From NCBI GenBank assembly GCA_022695795.1, contig MU404065.1, positions 310,001 to 374,000 of the forward strand: a stretch of 64,000 nucleotides of DNA, given 5' to 3'. This document shows, piece by piece, positions 10,963 through 21,974 of this stretch. This stretch comes from Biscogniauxia marginata (lineage: Eukaryota; Ascomycota; Sordariomycetes; Xylariales; Xylariaceae). The notes under the pieces are model-generated. The model was not told the origin of the DNA. It saw only the letters and a program-made list of their open reading frames with translations, and did no database searches. Position 1 is the first letter of the stretch, and the number at the start of each line of letters is the position of its first letter. A program made the position numbers and the translations under genes.

Positions 10963-13900
10963 TCACCTCCCAAACTCAAGATGCGGCACGATGACGGGGC
11001 CGTACTTAGTAGGCGTAGTGTACGCGCCGTCGCCCTGGACGACGTAGTCGACGGCGAGGCTCAGCTTGCTCAGGCCGCTATTGTTGCTGTTGCTGCCGGA
11101 ACCCCCCGACGCGATGCTGGCGGCGTAGCTGGTGGTGGTCCCGGGCACCGCCTCGGGGTCGTAGGCGACGACGGCGACGTAGTTGCGGCGGCCCATGAGC
11201 TTCTTGAGCTCGCGGGGCGCGCCGCTCGCGTCCGTGTGGAAGATCTCCATCATGTCCTCCTTGGTGTCGCTGACCTCGTGATTCGACTTGGTCCCGTTGA
11301 GCGGCACGTAGTGCGCCTTGTTGTTGTGCAGCATCTTGAGTATGTACGGCGCCGCCGGCGCCGCCACAATCGGCGATGTGATGATCTGGTACATGGTCTT
11401 GTGGTCGTTCGGGTGCGACGGGTCGTGCACGAGACCTGCGCCCGCAGAGTTGACGTCTAAAGTTTACGATGTTAGCAAGCTGAAAGATTTCCGTACATAA
11501 TAGTTGGCGTAGGTGAGAAAATGGATTAGATATACCTCCTGACAAGAAAGTCATGCGGATACCCTTCTGGTGGGCGATGCCTTGTAGGGTACGGATGAGA
11601 TATGTACGCTCGAGATCCTTGGTGTCGTGAGTCCACATGTCCTTCAGGATCTCGCCGATATCAAGGTCGCCGAATTGGTTGACGACGTTGCCCATAAGCC
11701 CAGACTTGCCGACCGCTTTCTTCACCTGGTTAAATCCTTGTGCAACCATCTCCTTGCCGCCGACGATTCCTGCCACCGAGCTCGTCACCTTGCCTAGCAC
11801 GTTGTATGTGGTATTGACTGCCTTCTTGCCCGTCGCGAAAGTGTTGGCGAGGCTCTCCACTGTGTCCAGCCGTGGGTATATCAACGGTACCGATAGCATC
11901 CACAAGCAATGCTGCACACTAGGAGGTAGCATCGCCACCTTGGGGAATAGCCCCTGATACGTAGGACCCGCAAGCACGCGGTTCTGTGTCCGCTCTGATC
12001 GCAAGTCCACACCGACTACTACCACGGCGGGGCCCAGGTACTTCACGAAGTGCCAGCCTTGGCCGGTGATCGTGAATAAATCTAGATCATGATTTACGTT
12101 TCGAAGAACCTCAAGGGTGGTGTGGTGCTGGAAGAGAAGGTACATATCTACCGCTATCCGCCCAATGTTCTTGAACATCTGCGAGTTTTGCATGTAGTCT
12201 GGATAAGAACCATATCCATCAAAACTGGTATTTCGTTAGCACATGACTACAAACAAATTACAACGATATTAGATAGACCTACATATCATGGTCATCAATC
12301 TGGCAAATGTGAGGGATTTGCGCAAAGGCCTCGCGCAGGAAGGGCTGGTCGAAATGACTCGTGTAGAAGTGGAAGTAAGCATGTGTGACATCTTCCTCGT
12401 GTCGCGCCGTCCACCCAGCATTCTTCCGGTTGTCTTTTCCGGGCATCGCAAGCCACTGCTTTAGGAGTGGGACTTCTTTCCAGAGTCTATCTCCATAGAT
12501 CTGATCGCCGAGGCCGAGTTGGACGTGAAAGCCACCACAGTCCACGTTCTTCTGTAGCACGTCTTTCCACATGAAACCGAGTCCGCCAAGCTTGCTACGC
12601 TCGTTCTGCGAGGTGCTAGCAGCAAAGTCGTTACCCGAATGCGCTACGAAGCGCCAACCTGTCTCATGCCGGCCCGCGACTACAAACTCGTATCGCGTAC
12701 AGCCCAGATGCGATGTCACGGCATAGGTCCATCTATCCGTGCCGCTTTCGTCCATCGGCAGGCTAACATCATACTTGAAGAACTGCCACCTCTGATGAGT
12801 ATATATAGAATGAGGTACTAGCTGACGAGGATTAGGTGAGAGATCAGCGCTCTTGTGTATGTGAATTGTAGGCGGCTGAGGCGCGTCTGTGACTATCATG
12901 ATGCTGCCGAGCCAGGCCCCCTTTTCGATGTCCATGTTCACATATCTGAGGTACGGGCCGAAGTAGACGCCGTTAGTCGGTTGAATCTTGTACATATCAA
13001 CACCAGTCCCAGGTGGACCGGAAAAGCCAGCCGCAGTGGGAGTAGCCGTTGCAACGCTCATGATACTCTCGGCATAGCCAGGGGTTTGCGGAGGGAACAT
13101 GGGAGAGGCCATGGCGCTTTGCTTGCCGAACATGGGCGATCCGAGGGGATTTCCGTATGTCGAGGCAGTAGGAGACAGGGGCGCGGTGTCATGGTGGATG
13201 GGGTTCGGTCCCTTAGGAAATTCCCATTGCGTGGCCTGTGTAGCTAGGTGGATGTAGTAATACTGACCAGAATTTTGGTCTAGATGGGCTATCCAGCCCT
13301 CGGGTAGGGGCGGTGGAGAAGTAGGTCCCTGGGTACCCTGGAATGGCGATGGGGTATGGGCAACAGCTTGCGCCTGCTGTCCATTTTGCTGGGGCTCTGG
13401 TCTGGGATCATTCGCAAATGCCGGGTGCCCGGGGTGTTGCAAAGCCGGAGATGTTAGACCAGCGGCGATCTCGTTTGGTTTCTTTGGTGGCGAAGATGCC
13501 TGAGCGGCTTGGGCTGGCGTGGAGCTCGAACTTGGTTGAGTAGGTCTCTGTTTCTCATTTGGATATGCCGAGGAGCCCCCAGAAGGTGTTATGCTGGAAT
13601 AAGCCGGCGGGGGACTCGGTGACATCTGCATCCGTTGGAAGTCCTGTTCTAGGACACTGACTTGTAGGGCTGGCCCTTCACTCGAATTTGAGTTCGCAGT
13701 AGGGTTTGCCGGTCTCGTCGACTGGGCACTGAATGTCGAGGCAGTTGGACTGGTTACAGGATTTGCTCCTTGATAGACAGTGGGCGGGCCATGTGGTTGC
13801 TGATCCGGAGACTCGGTCGGGGTCCACGGACGGGCAGGTTGCGGAGTTTGCTGTTGTCCATACTGCGCTAACCGCTGAGTTGCTGCCGAACTCTGGAGAC

Positions 13901-14750
13901 TGTTGAGCGTTGCGGTCCCGGAGATTCCAGCCGCAGCATACCGCGCCTCTATACCTCCACCGGGGATGTTGCCTGGCTCGACGATCGGGGTCTCTGGTGG
14001 TGGCGGAGATCCTCGACTCGCCCTCGTGGTCGAAGTTGATGCCGTCGAGGCAAAACGGTTAACACCGCTATCTACAGGCATCTTAAGCGAGTTGTCCTCC
14101 TGAGGTTGAGGTTGAGGTCGCGCATTGCTACCCGAGCTGGAGCTCGAGGCAGTCGAATTTACTCTTGGAGGGGGGTAGTAAGGCTTGTGATGATAGTCAG
14201 GGAAAGATGTAGTCGAAGTATTGGTTGGCTTCTGTTGATTCGCGATTGGTTTCGCAAAGAGACCTCCGTCGTCTCCCTGTGGGCTAGTTGGGCTAAGCGC
14301 CCCTGGCAACGGCTTCGGAGCAGTTCCCCGTCGCTCGGCAAGGCCAGGCCCCTTTTTCTCGATGGGACTCGTGTCTAATCGCGGGGTGGTATCGTTCAGT
14401 CTGCCCGAGTTGGTAGGACTCGTGGGACTGGTGTATATTCTGCCGGCGGACGGGTGGCGGCCATCAGTAGGGTATGAAGGTCGACTTGGTTGGGAAGACT
14501 GTCCAGGTCGGGGCTCGTCATCGTCGGGATAAGGTAAGGGAGCAGCAGAGCTCGAAGCCCCCGGCGGTAGAGGGAAGGTAGGCTTAGACGATGCTGGGGC
14601 AGGATACTTGAACCGTTCCGAAGCCTTGTTAGCGGAAGGCTTGGGGCTCTGGGGATGGAATATCCTCAGAGGCTCGACGGTAGGGCTGTCGCAATCATCT
14701 GCCGGCTTATTGAGGAACATCTCCTCCTCAGGCCGCCCATGACGGTCCAT
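10963..14750 (-). CDS. WW-domain, PhoD-like metallophosphatase-superfamily protein
   Basis: Three exons: 14750-12283, 12224-11536 and 11456-10963, phases consistent, 1,216 aa. Residues 1-475 are Pro/Ser/Gln-rich and disordered. A WW domain follows at about 481-513 (PLPEGWIAHLD through YYYIH to TQWEFPKG, both Trp present), which would bind Pro-rich partners. From about residue 580 comes the fungal PhoD-like phosphatase region, with motifs LGLGDQIYGDRLW, QIDDHDIFDGYGSY (made by the exon 1-2 splice), TFLSGDVNSAG (exon 2-3 splice) and YQIITSPI. The Asp/His residues in these match the metal-site pattern of the superfamily. Substrate is unknown. No signal peptide, so likely cytosolic. It diverges from hsp20 across 2.1 kb. 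Confidence 0.88.
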
Positions 14751-16875
14751 TTTGTTTCATGCACTCGCACCGTACGCGAAACACGAGGCCGGCTCTCGCG
14801 CGCAGAATGACGCGCAGGACAAAAAAAGTTATTTATAGGAGCTCTGAGTAGATGTGCTCGATGGAAGATGGTCGGCTTATCGACGCGAGGCGGGGTACGA
14901 CACAGACTGTGTCTTGAAGCTGAAGCTGACTGTAGCTCTTTGCGAGGCAGAGACAACTAGCCAGAGTTGTCGGAGCGATCGCTAGATGGCAAGTGAACAG
15001 CACGAATAGCAGCAGGTGAAACCAAGTCGAGAAGAACGAGAAGGCCTTGGGGTTGGTTTGATATGCGGCCAGACGGTCGTCCGCATCGAGAGCTGGGCAG
15101 GACAGGGTCACGGCGGGGTCCCTTGAATGATCAGTGGGCTCGATCTGCTTGGCAGTGCGGCCGACCAGCTGCGTGATTGGTCGCTCCAGAGCAGGCGCTT
15201 AGAGAATATAGGTATAGGGAAAATGTGGGTGAAGCAAGTCGCATGTGGAAGCGCCCAATAGCCCGATGCAGAAGCAGAGGCAGACACATGTGGGACAGTG
15301 AAATCCGGCATCCTCCCTCGTCTGGACGCTGTAGTTTGCTGCTATACCTGTCGCCCTATCTGGCTATGCTTCGTCATGCCCAGTCAACTCTGCCATCTCG
15401 AAGCGCCACTAATAAGAAAACTCGGCTGGGAGTCGAGGTGAAGAGTGGGCTTGGCTGTACAAGAAGATGCGAACTCCCTGTGTGTGAGATATGACAGGGC
15501 AGCAGACAGATAAAGTGCCCCGAAATTATTTATTTGGGAGACTAATGGGAATGTCCCGACGGCGGTTGTTTTAAACCACATGGTTAAAAAGAAAATAGTG
15601 TGCCTACCTATTTTGAGATGCAATAAAAGAGTCCGACCTAACGGTATTCCCTGTCAAACTTCATGTACCGACTAGAGACGCTATGCAAGCTAGTACCAAA
15701 CTCTAATACCGTTATTCCTCATTAGAGGCTACACAGGCTACACAGGCTTTACAAGCAACTCACTTAAGTTCGTAGTTTACTTTTTCGGTCGACGGCGGAA
15801 AAGATAAAGAAAGAAAAGGATAATATGAAGAAGTGAAATACATACCTACCTATATACAGGTGTAGGTATAGGTCGGTAGTGTTTATGCATGCGGAGAGAT
15901 TGGTTTACATGTAAGATGTAAAGTTTCCGTCCTGCGTAGGCACCTCGTGTTACATAGATCCCGCTGTGGATCAGTCCCAGTTATCGCTACCTACCTTAGG
16001 TAGGTACCTAATGATCAAGAATTAGGCTATGAATATGGATAAATCATACCTAAGTCTAAATGTATATATTGTAAATACCTTTCTCACCATTTCATCCAAA
16101 CACCCAAAACAATCAAGTCTCCGAATAAAGTGTGTGGTAGCAAAAAGAGCTTCCCTGGCTGCAGACAGAATCCTCCCGTCTCCAGCAAGGGACCATGTCA
16201 ATCAATGTATGGCTTCGGGAAGACCCGCAGGTTGACATCTCAATGTGTACGTAGATAGGTTAGGCAACCTCCAGTTGTAGTTGGCCTCAACTGATTAGAT
16301 TGGGTTGTGTTTTTGGTAGATTATCCCCCGCACCGGGGAGGCGATAAACTGACGCGGTGATCATGGATCAGTGAGGCCACCACCAGGCACCGAAAGGCTT
16401 ATGATGAATCGGCGAATGACTCTTTCTTATTCACTCGGAGCCGACGCTCGGGGCTATCCACCCCCGAATATAGTACTGATACTGCTATTTGCCCCCGAAT
16501 TGATATCAGCATAGGACGCGTGGCTAGGCAAATCTGGGCACCACCACCACCACCAACCTGTTAGCCTGTTTTCTAACGACTTCTGATACGTTCGAGGCCA
16601 TGTTTACGTGTGCATGTCTGACTGTTTGGCTGCCTGTCCCCTGTGTCATAGATCATGTTTGAATTGCGTTGACCACTGAACCTGGCCACCGCGAGCTACG
16701 CAATTTATCCTGCCTAGACTTGCCAGGTTATCTCGAGAGGTTCCCGCCATATGAGTATAAATACTTTTCGACAACCCGATCATCTTCCTCTTCCCACTGC
16801 ACATCCACAAAACAATACAGCCTTACACAACACAACACAATACAACCTCTCATACATTGAACACATCCAAGCAAG
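14751..16875. promoter_or_regulatory. Long divergent promoter region, PhoD-like / hsp20
   Basis: 2.1 kb without a convincing gene. It contains a near-perfect 19-bp palindrome of the TACCTACC/GGTAGGTA type at 15988-16006, similar motifs near 15840-15876, direct copies of GGCTACACA at about 15726-15745, and the hsp20 TATA box. Short open frames near 14833-15111 look like transcribed leader rather than protein. Confidence 0.6.
16756..16763 (+). promoter_or_regulatory. TATA box of hsp20
   Basis: TATAAATA lies about 113 bp upstream of the hsp20 ATG, a reasonable spacing for an inducible fungal promoter. A CCCCT (stress-response-element type) pentamer lies about 120 bp further upstream. The link to heat induction is inferred. 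Confidence 0.6.
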
Positions 16876-17937
16876 ATGGAGAATACGAATAACCAGCGCC
16901 AGACACCAAATTCCTTCTGGGACTTTGTGCAGTCGTTCGACCCGAACGGGCCTCGCAGAGCTGGCTTTGGTGTTGACCATACCAACAACGGCTCCCAATT
17001 TCCCTCGGGGTTCCCGTTTGATCACTCGCAACCCAATCCATGGGGAGGGCCTTGGGGTGGTTCAGGACCCTGGGACAATTGGAACGGATCTTGGGGTGGA
17101 CCATGGGGCCGACGCGGGTGGCACGGTCACGGTCACGGTCGTCATGGCGACAGACACGAATCGGACAACGAAGAGAATGCCGATCACGATATGGAGTCAT
17201 CTCCAGAGACATTAAGAGATACACCAGATGGATCTGAGCATGACGGCGACTTCACACCACCATCTCATCCGCCTTCAGGAGCATTCCCGCATCCGGGACC
17301 ACCACCCCCGCCTGGTGCTCCGAACCGTCCTCCTCATCCACACCACCACCGCGGACCGCCGCCTGGATTCGGCCCTCATGGGCGACATGGCGGCGGTTGC
17401 GGCCGTGGTGGTCGCGGGGGCCGCGGGGGCCGACATGGACCACCTCCGGCATATGAGGGTCCTTTCGACTTTCGACCGATAATGCACGCTTTCTCAACCC
17501 ACCCATTTTCCCAAGCGTTCCGAGACTACGTTGGACAAACCCGCGCTGGTCCTTCAGGTGAACAGAACGAGCAGCAGGAGGGAAGTTTCATTCCACCTGT
17601 AGACGTCTTCAACACCGAAAAAGCATACGTGCTACATGTCTCCTTGCCAGGCGCAAATAAGGAGGATATCGGAGTAAACTGGGATGGGGAAAAGGTTAAC
17701 ATTGCCGGTGTCATCTATCGCCCAGGCAATGAAGAGTTTCTCCAATCCCTAGCCTCAGGTGAGAGGAAGATCGGCATGTTTGAAAGGAGCATCAAACTGC
17801 CCCCGGCTGGTAGCAGCGCGAAAGATGACGTTGACGGTTTGGGTATTACTGCCAAGATTGAGAATGGTATCTTGATTGTGACCGTTCCGAAGACGGAGAA
17901 GGAGTGGACTCAGATTCATAAGGTCGACGTGGAGTAA
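16876..17937 (+). CDS. Small heat-shock protein with alpha-crystallin (Hsp20) domain
   Basis: ATP-independent chaperone that holds unfolding proteins under stress. Single exon, 353 aa, much longer than the usual 150-230 aa for fungal Hsp20. The N-terminal 60% is low complexity: WGGPWGG-type Trp/Gly repeats (about 55-85), a HGHGHGRHGD His/Gly stretch, then Pro-rich and GRGGRGGRGG segments. A short helical patch (FDFRPIMHAFSTHPF, about 198-212) precedes the alpha-crystallin fold at about 237-353. That domain contains PPVDVFNTEKAYVLHVSLPG, the DIGVNWD edge and the closing block AKIENGILIVTVPK, which resembles the family A-x-x-x-x-G-v-L motif. A 17-residue loop around the LASGERKIGMFERSIKLP block matches fungal Hsp30-type proteins. 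The promoter has a TATA box at 16756. Confidence 0.92.
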   Translation: MENTNNQRQTPNSFWDFVQSFDPNGPRRAGFGVDHTNNGSQFPSGFPFDHSQPNPWGGPWGGSGPWDNWNGSWGGPWGRRGWHGHGHGRHGDRHESDNEENADHDMESSPETLRDTPDGSEHDGDFTPPSHPPSGAFPHPGPPPPPGAPNRPPHPHHHRGPPPGFGPHGRHGGGCGRGGRGGRGGRHGPPPAYEGPFDFRPIMHAFSTHPFSQAFRDYVGQTRAGPSGEQNEQQEGSFIPPVDVFNTEKAYVLHVSLPGANKEDIGVNWDGEKVNIAGVIYRPGNEEFLQSLASGERKIGMFERSIKLPPAGSSAKDDVDGLGITAKIENGILIVTVPKTEKEWTQIHKVDVE

Positions 17938-18352
17938 TAGAAAGTCTGGCTACCTTCACTGCAGGTACTTGCCAGCCTATATGATTTTGGTGGTTTGCTT
18001 TTTAAATGGGTTGGTTAGGAGGAATGCAACGGCGTGGTATTTTTTCGATATAACACTTGGTATTTGCCAAAGCATAAATATATATAAAAAGATCACAATA
18101 AAATATGCCCCCCCCTCCCTTAAATTTATTGCACGCGTGTCTTGAATAAATTGACTATTATTGTAACCGTATTAGTATAGTAGCATGGCCTTCGAGAGAA
18201 GTCCTTGGTGGCGTCATCCGTCCTCAGTCTGACACTCACTGGTTGGGGCCTACATTCCAAACTTGGAGGTGTAGACTAGTCTTGGCTTCTATTGTTCATC
18301 ATTCTCCACGCTCGTCTCGATTGGGTTTAAGATTGATGGGCACGGCTTCTGC
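17938..18352. other. Convergent 3' region hsp20 / pcc1
   Basis: About 415 bp between facing 3' ends. An AATAAA at 18097-18102, about 160 bp after the hsp20 stop, is a plausible polyadenylation signal. No gene seen. Confidence 0.55.
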
Positions 18353-18763
18353 TCACACAACAGGGTCTTTAGCAGCTAGGACATCTTCGTCGAGCTCTTC
18401 CATGACCTCAATCACCAAGTTCAAGCTTTCCATGAAAGAATTAACAGCTACACGGAGCATTCTATTGGTGGTGGCCTTGTACTCGGTTCGTAATATGCAG
18501 TGTTCTAAGCTCCCCTCTGCTGCATCACCCGTGGGAGAATTCACAGAGAAGGTTCGTTTCACTAGGGGAGACAGCTCCTTATCGACTCGCAGAGCCTTGA
18601 GAGCGACGGAGGCTAGTCTGGGAGTTGGGAATGGCACGTCAATGGTTCTGGTATGGAGAAGTGATGTCAGCACAGGGGATATCAACACTGCACCTCAGCT
18701 CTACTGCAATAGCGATAACACATACAGAGCACAGGGGAACTTGGAGTCCGTATTTGCTTCCAT
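18353..18763 (-). CDS. pcc1: EKC/KEOPS complex subunit Pcc1 (CTAG/Pcc1 family)
   Basis: Dimerisation subunit of KEOPS, which makes N6-threonylcarbamoyl-adenosine on ANN-decoding tRNAs and also affects transcription and telomeres. Two exons: 18763-18726 (38 nt) and 18647-18353, 110 aa; yeast Pcc1 is about 88. The intron (78 nt, donor GTATGT, acceptor ACCAG) joins PCAL to TIDVPFPTPRLASVALKAL, the family's first strand and helix. Other hallmarks are VDKELSPLVKRTF, the LRTEYKATTNRMLRVAVNSF block and the final helix ending MEELDEDVL. The tiny first exon makes it easy to miss, and a 210-codon frame on the opposite strand is a shadow of it. Start at 18763 is the only ATG giving the family N-terminus. 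Confidence 0.88.
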
Positions 18764-19694
18764 GATGATGAAATTGTTCTTGACGGCCACGCTCTCTCTG
18801 CTCTGTGATGATAGGTTTAGGCTGACAGAGACAGAGACAGAGGCAGGACTTGAGGGAGCAGCTGGTGGGGTGTAATGATCGGCGACAGCGTGGAATGTGG
18901 ATTGTACAGGGAGCAACAATTTGTTGGCCTGTTGATGTTGTCTCGCGACATTGGGCTTGGACTTTTCTGCGTGCGGGGTGATTGATGTAAGGAAGAAGAA
19001 AAAACGGGGTTTCGTGCCGATAAGATAAGTAATTACCTACCGAACACCGTCTGGCCGTTTCAGTGCTTCATAGCCCTGGGCTTATCAGCCACTCGATGCA
19101 AGGGCCAACTGAAGACGACAGGGGTCCAAGCTGGCTGACGGGCCTGAGCTTGCACCTATTGGCTACTGTAATCCGTATTGGTGGCCCCGTTGCGGTTGCT
19201 AAGCAACGGCTCTGCCCGTAAACAAGCGTGGAGGTCTTGACCAAATTGGTCATGGGGCTGAAGAAAAGGTCCATGCAACGGCCGGGATGCCGACCTTTCC
19301 ACCCCCCAAATAACAATAATAATAATACTACAAAAACATCGTCTTTCTTGAAGGCCATCCCGACGATCAACAACTTCCTCCTTAACCTCCAACTTCCAAC
19401 AGTTACTCCTGCTCCTCACTTTGCCTTGAATGCACAATCGACCAAGTTGAGCGCGGGTCCGTGAACACATTAACACTCTTGTTTACATTAAAGCACCGTA
19501 CTCCTTCCTGAGATATCTCTAGTCGGCTCTCTCGCCGCAGTATAGAATTAGGACACTAGTCGTCGAGGTCGCAACTGCAACCCATACCACTTTATTTCCT
19601 CTGGGCCATTGAACCTTCTTTGTTACCATCAATACTCCATCCATTGACTTGGAACGCCTCCAACGATCCTCCCGAATTGGCAGCATCAGCAGCG
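18764..19694. promoter_or_regulatory. Divergent promoter region pcc1 / cdc14
   Basis: About 930 bp between divergent starts. An AAT-repeat (AATAATAATAAT) sits near 19313-19327. No gene supported. Confidence 0.55.
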
Positions 19695-21974
19695 ATGCCG
19701 CCTTCTTCAAGGAACCACAACCTGGGACAGGTGATCGAGTATATCCCAGGTATGCCTTTGTTCTCCTATATATTCCTAAGCTATTCCTCTGCATTCTATA
19801 GTCCTCCTGCTATGCCAATGCATTGGACCGTATTCGCCTTCGTCTTCGCTTTCGCCTTTACCTGTAAACACTCGTCTTAAGCTGCATTACTACCCATTTA
19901 CTGTTGGCTCTATGACAAGCGACGGCGACGGCGACATCGCGGTTGAACCGTCTTCCATGTCTTTTAAGCACTCGCATGGCCCTGTTTACCCATCACTTTT
20001 ACCCAACTTCGATAATTTCCCCATCACGTTGCTAACTATTGCAGACCGACTTTACTTGGCATCCTACATCCATCCCCCGACCGCTGAGACTATATTCCCC
20101 TATGCCGAACCTGCTACGAAGGCCTCTTCGAGCAAGCGATCGCAGAGAGCAGCCGACGGGCCCTCGCCTGTTCCGTCCAAGTCCGCCCGAAATGCCCCTT
20201 GCTACTTCACCGTGGACGACACTCTACTGTACAACGCCTTCCACCATGACTTCGGCCCGCTCCATATCGGACACCTGTACCGTTTCGCTCTACAGTTCCA
20301 CGATATCCTAGGTGCGAAGGAGAACGAGCACAGGCCGATTGTGTTCTGGAGCCGCGCAGACCCCAGAAGTAAGCAGACTTCCAGGTCTCGCCGATGAAAG
20401 TGGTAGCTAACAGTCCACCCGCAGGTCGCGCGAACGCTGCCTGTCTTCTCGCATGTTACATGGTTTTGATCCAATCGTGGCCGCCGCATCTCGCTCTCGC
20501 ACCGATAGCCCAGGTCGACCCGCCTCTGATGCCCTTCCGCGATGCCGGGTATAGCCAAGCGGACTACGGTATCACCGTCCAGGATATTGTGTATGGTGTC
20601 TGGAAGGCAAAGGAAGAAAGGTGTTGCGCATTGGACAACTTCGACCTAGACGAGTACGAAAGGTTCGAGCGCGTCGAGCATGGAGACTTCAACTGGATCA
20701 CTCCCCATTTCCTGGCATTCGCTTCTCCCCAACACAGCCCTGCAGCCCGCATTCCTGAATCATCTGATGCGTATGCCTCGCTACCAAAGACGCTCGCCGC
20801 AGTAGATGCCCACCCAAGTCTACCTCAGCCCTTCAAAAATGTGCTTACCCATTTCTCTGAGCGCAACATTGGCTTAGTTGTCCGGCTCAACTCCCCCCTC
20901 TATTCTCCTTCCTACTTCGAGGCCCTGGGAATTCAGCATCTCGATATGATCTTCGAGGACGGCACTTGCCCACCGCTGAATACTGTCCGGAAGTTCATTA
21001 AGCTTGCACACGAGACAATCACAGTCAAGAAGAAGGGAATAGCAGTTCACTGCAAAGCTGGGCTTGGGAGAACTGGCTGTTTGATCGGAGCATATTTGAT
21101 TTACCGTCATGGCTTCACTGCCAATGAGGTCATCTCATTCATGCGATTCATGCGACCGGGAATGGTTGTAGGGCCTCAACAGCATTGGCTACATATCAAC
21201 CAGGGAGTTTTCCGGGAGTGGTGGGTCGAAGAGAGGGTAGAGCGAAAACTGAGGGAGAAATTGGCCGCCAAAGCAGCACCAAGCACACCAATCCGAGCTA
21301 TGCAGAAGGCCTCAATAAACCGAAACAACCAGGACGCAACCCCTCCAAGCCGGAGTCCATCAGGGCGCACACCTCTAGGAGAGGTAGACGATAGACGGAA
21401 TGCTAGTGTACAAGATGACTACCTCCCAGCACCGACACCCGGCCAACCAAGAAAGACAAGCCGAGCTGACCGTCATCATCCTTACCATCGCAACGCGATC
21501 CAGCAAGCCACGGTGGCGGAGGAGGAGGAGCAGCAGCAGCAGAACGCCAAGGACACGGAGGTCATCTCAGTCCACAGGCGGTCCAACGACGCCGAGTCGG
21601 AGGAAGAATGGCTCCTGCGTATGCGCACCCATCGAAAGGCGTCCCACTCGCCCGAGCGCAGCGAGAAGTCGTCACGTTCCTATAGCCATACTACGACAAC
21701 AACCATATACCAAGTCATTGACAATGATGCTTCTAACGACGCTGAGAATATTGGCAGCGGTCGGCCCAAGACGGTGGCAGATCATGTCACAGGCTCGCCA
21801 GCTCGCTCGACGAGCGCTTCTGGCGTGTTGACCAAGGTCCGGGGAAGCAAGCGATCCACCGAGTCTTCTCGCAACAAAGAGTCGTCAGGCGTACGGAAGA
21901 CGAGCGGGCGGGTGGGCAGCCACAACTCCACGCCCGCTGCCACCTCGACGGTACGCAAGGTCTCAGCGGTGTAG
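19695..21974 (+). CDS. cdc14: Dual-specificity phosphatase Cdc14
   Basis: Mitotic-exit/cytokinesis phosphatase that reverses CDK phosphorylation at Ser-Pro sites. Three exons: 19695-19749 (55 nt), 20045-20368 and 20425-21974, phases consistent, 642 aa. The start gives the family N-terminus (GQVIEYIPDRLYLASY after splicing). The first catalytic-like domain has YFTVDDTLLYNAFHHDFGP and DPRSRANAACLLACYMVL. The active-site loop is HCKAGLGRTG with H335, nucleophile C336 and R342, followed by the family block MRFMRPGMVVGPQQHWLH. The C-terminus from about 430 is disordered, with a Glu/Gln run and basic Ser/Arg-rich patches that would suit CDK control and nucleolar or spindle-pole retention (inferred). 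The 295-nt first intron is long for this window. Confidence 0.95.

Noticed and set aside
14833..15111. 92-codon minus-strand frame with a hydrophobic stretch upstream of the PhoD-like gene
   Set aside because: Could suggest a small membrane protein, but it lies where the PhoD-like leader is expected and has no family look.
18243..18875. Plus-strand open frame of 210 codons
   Set aside because: Antisense to Pcc1, whose family blocks are clear on the minus strand; this frame has none.
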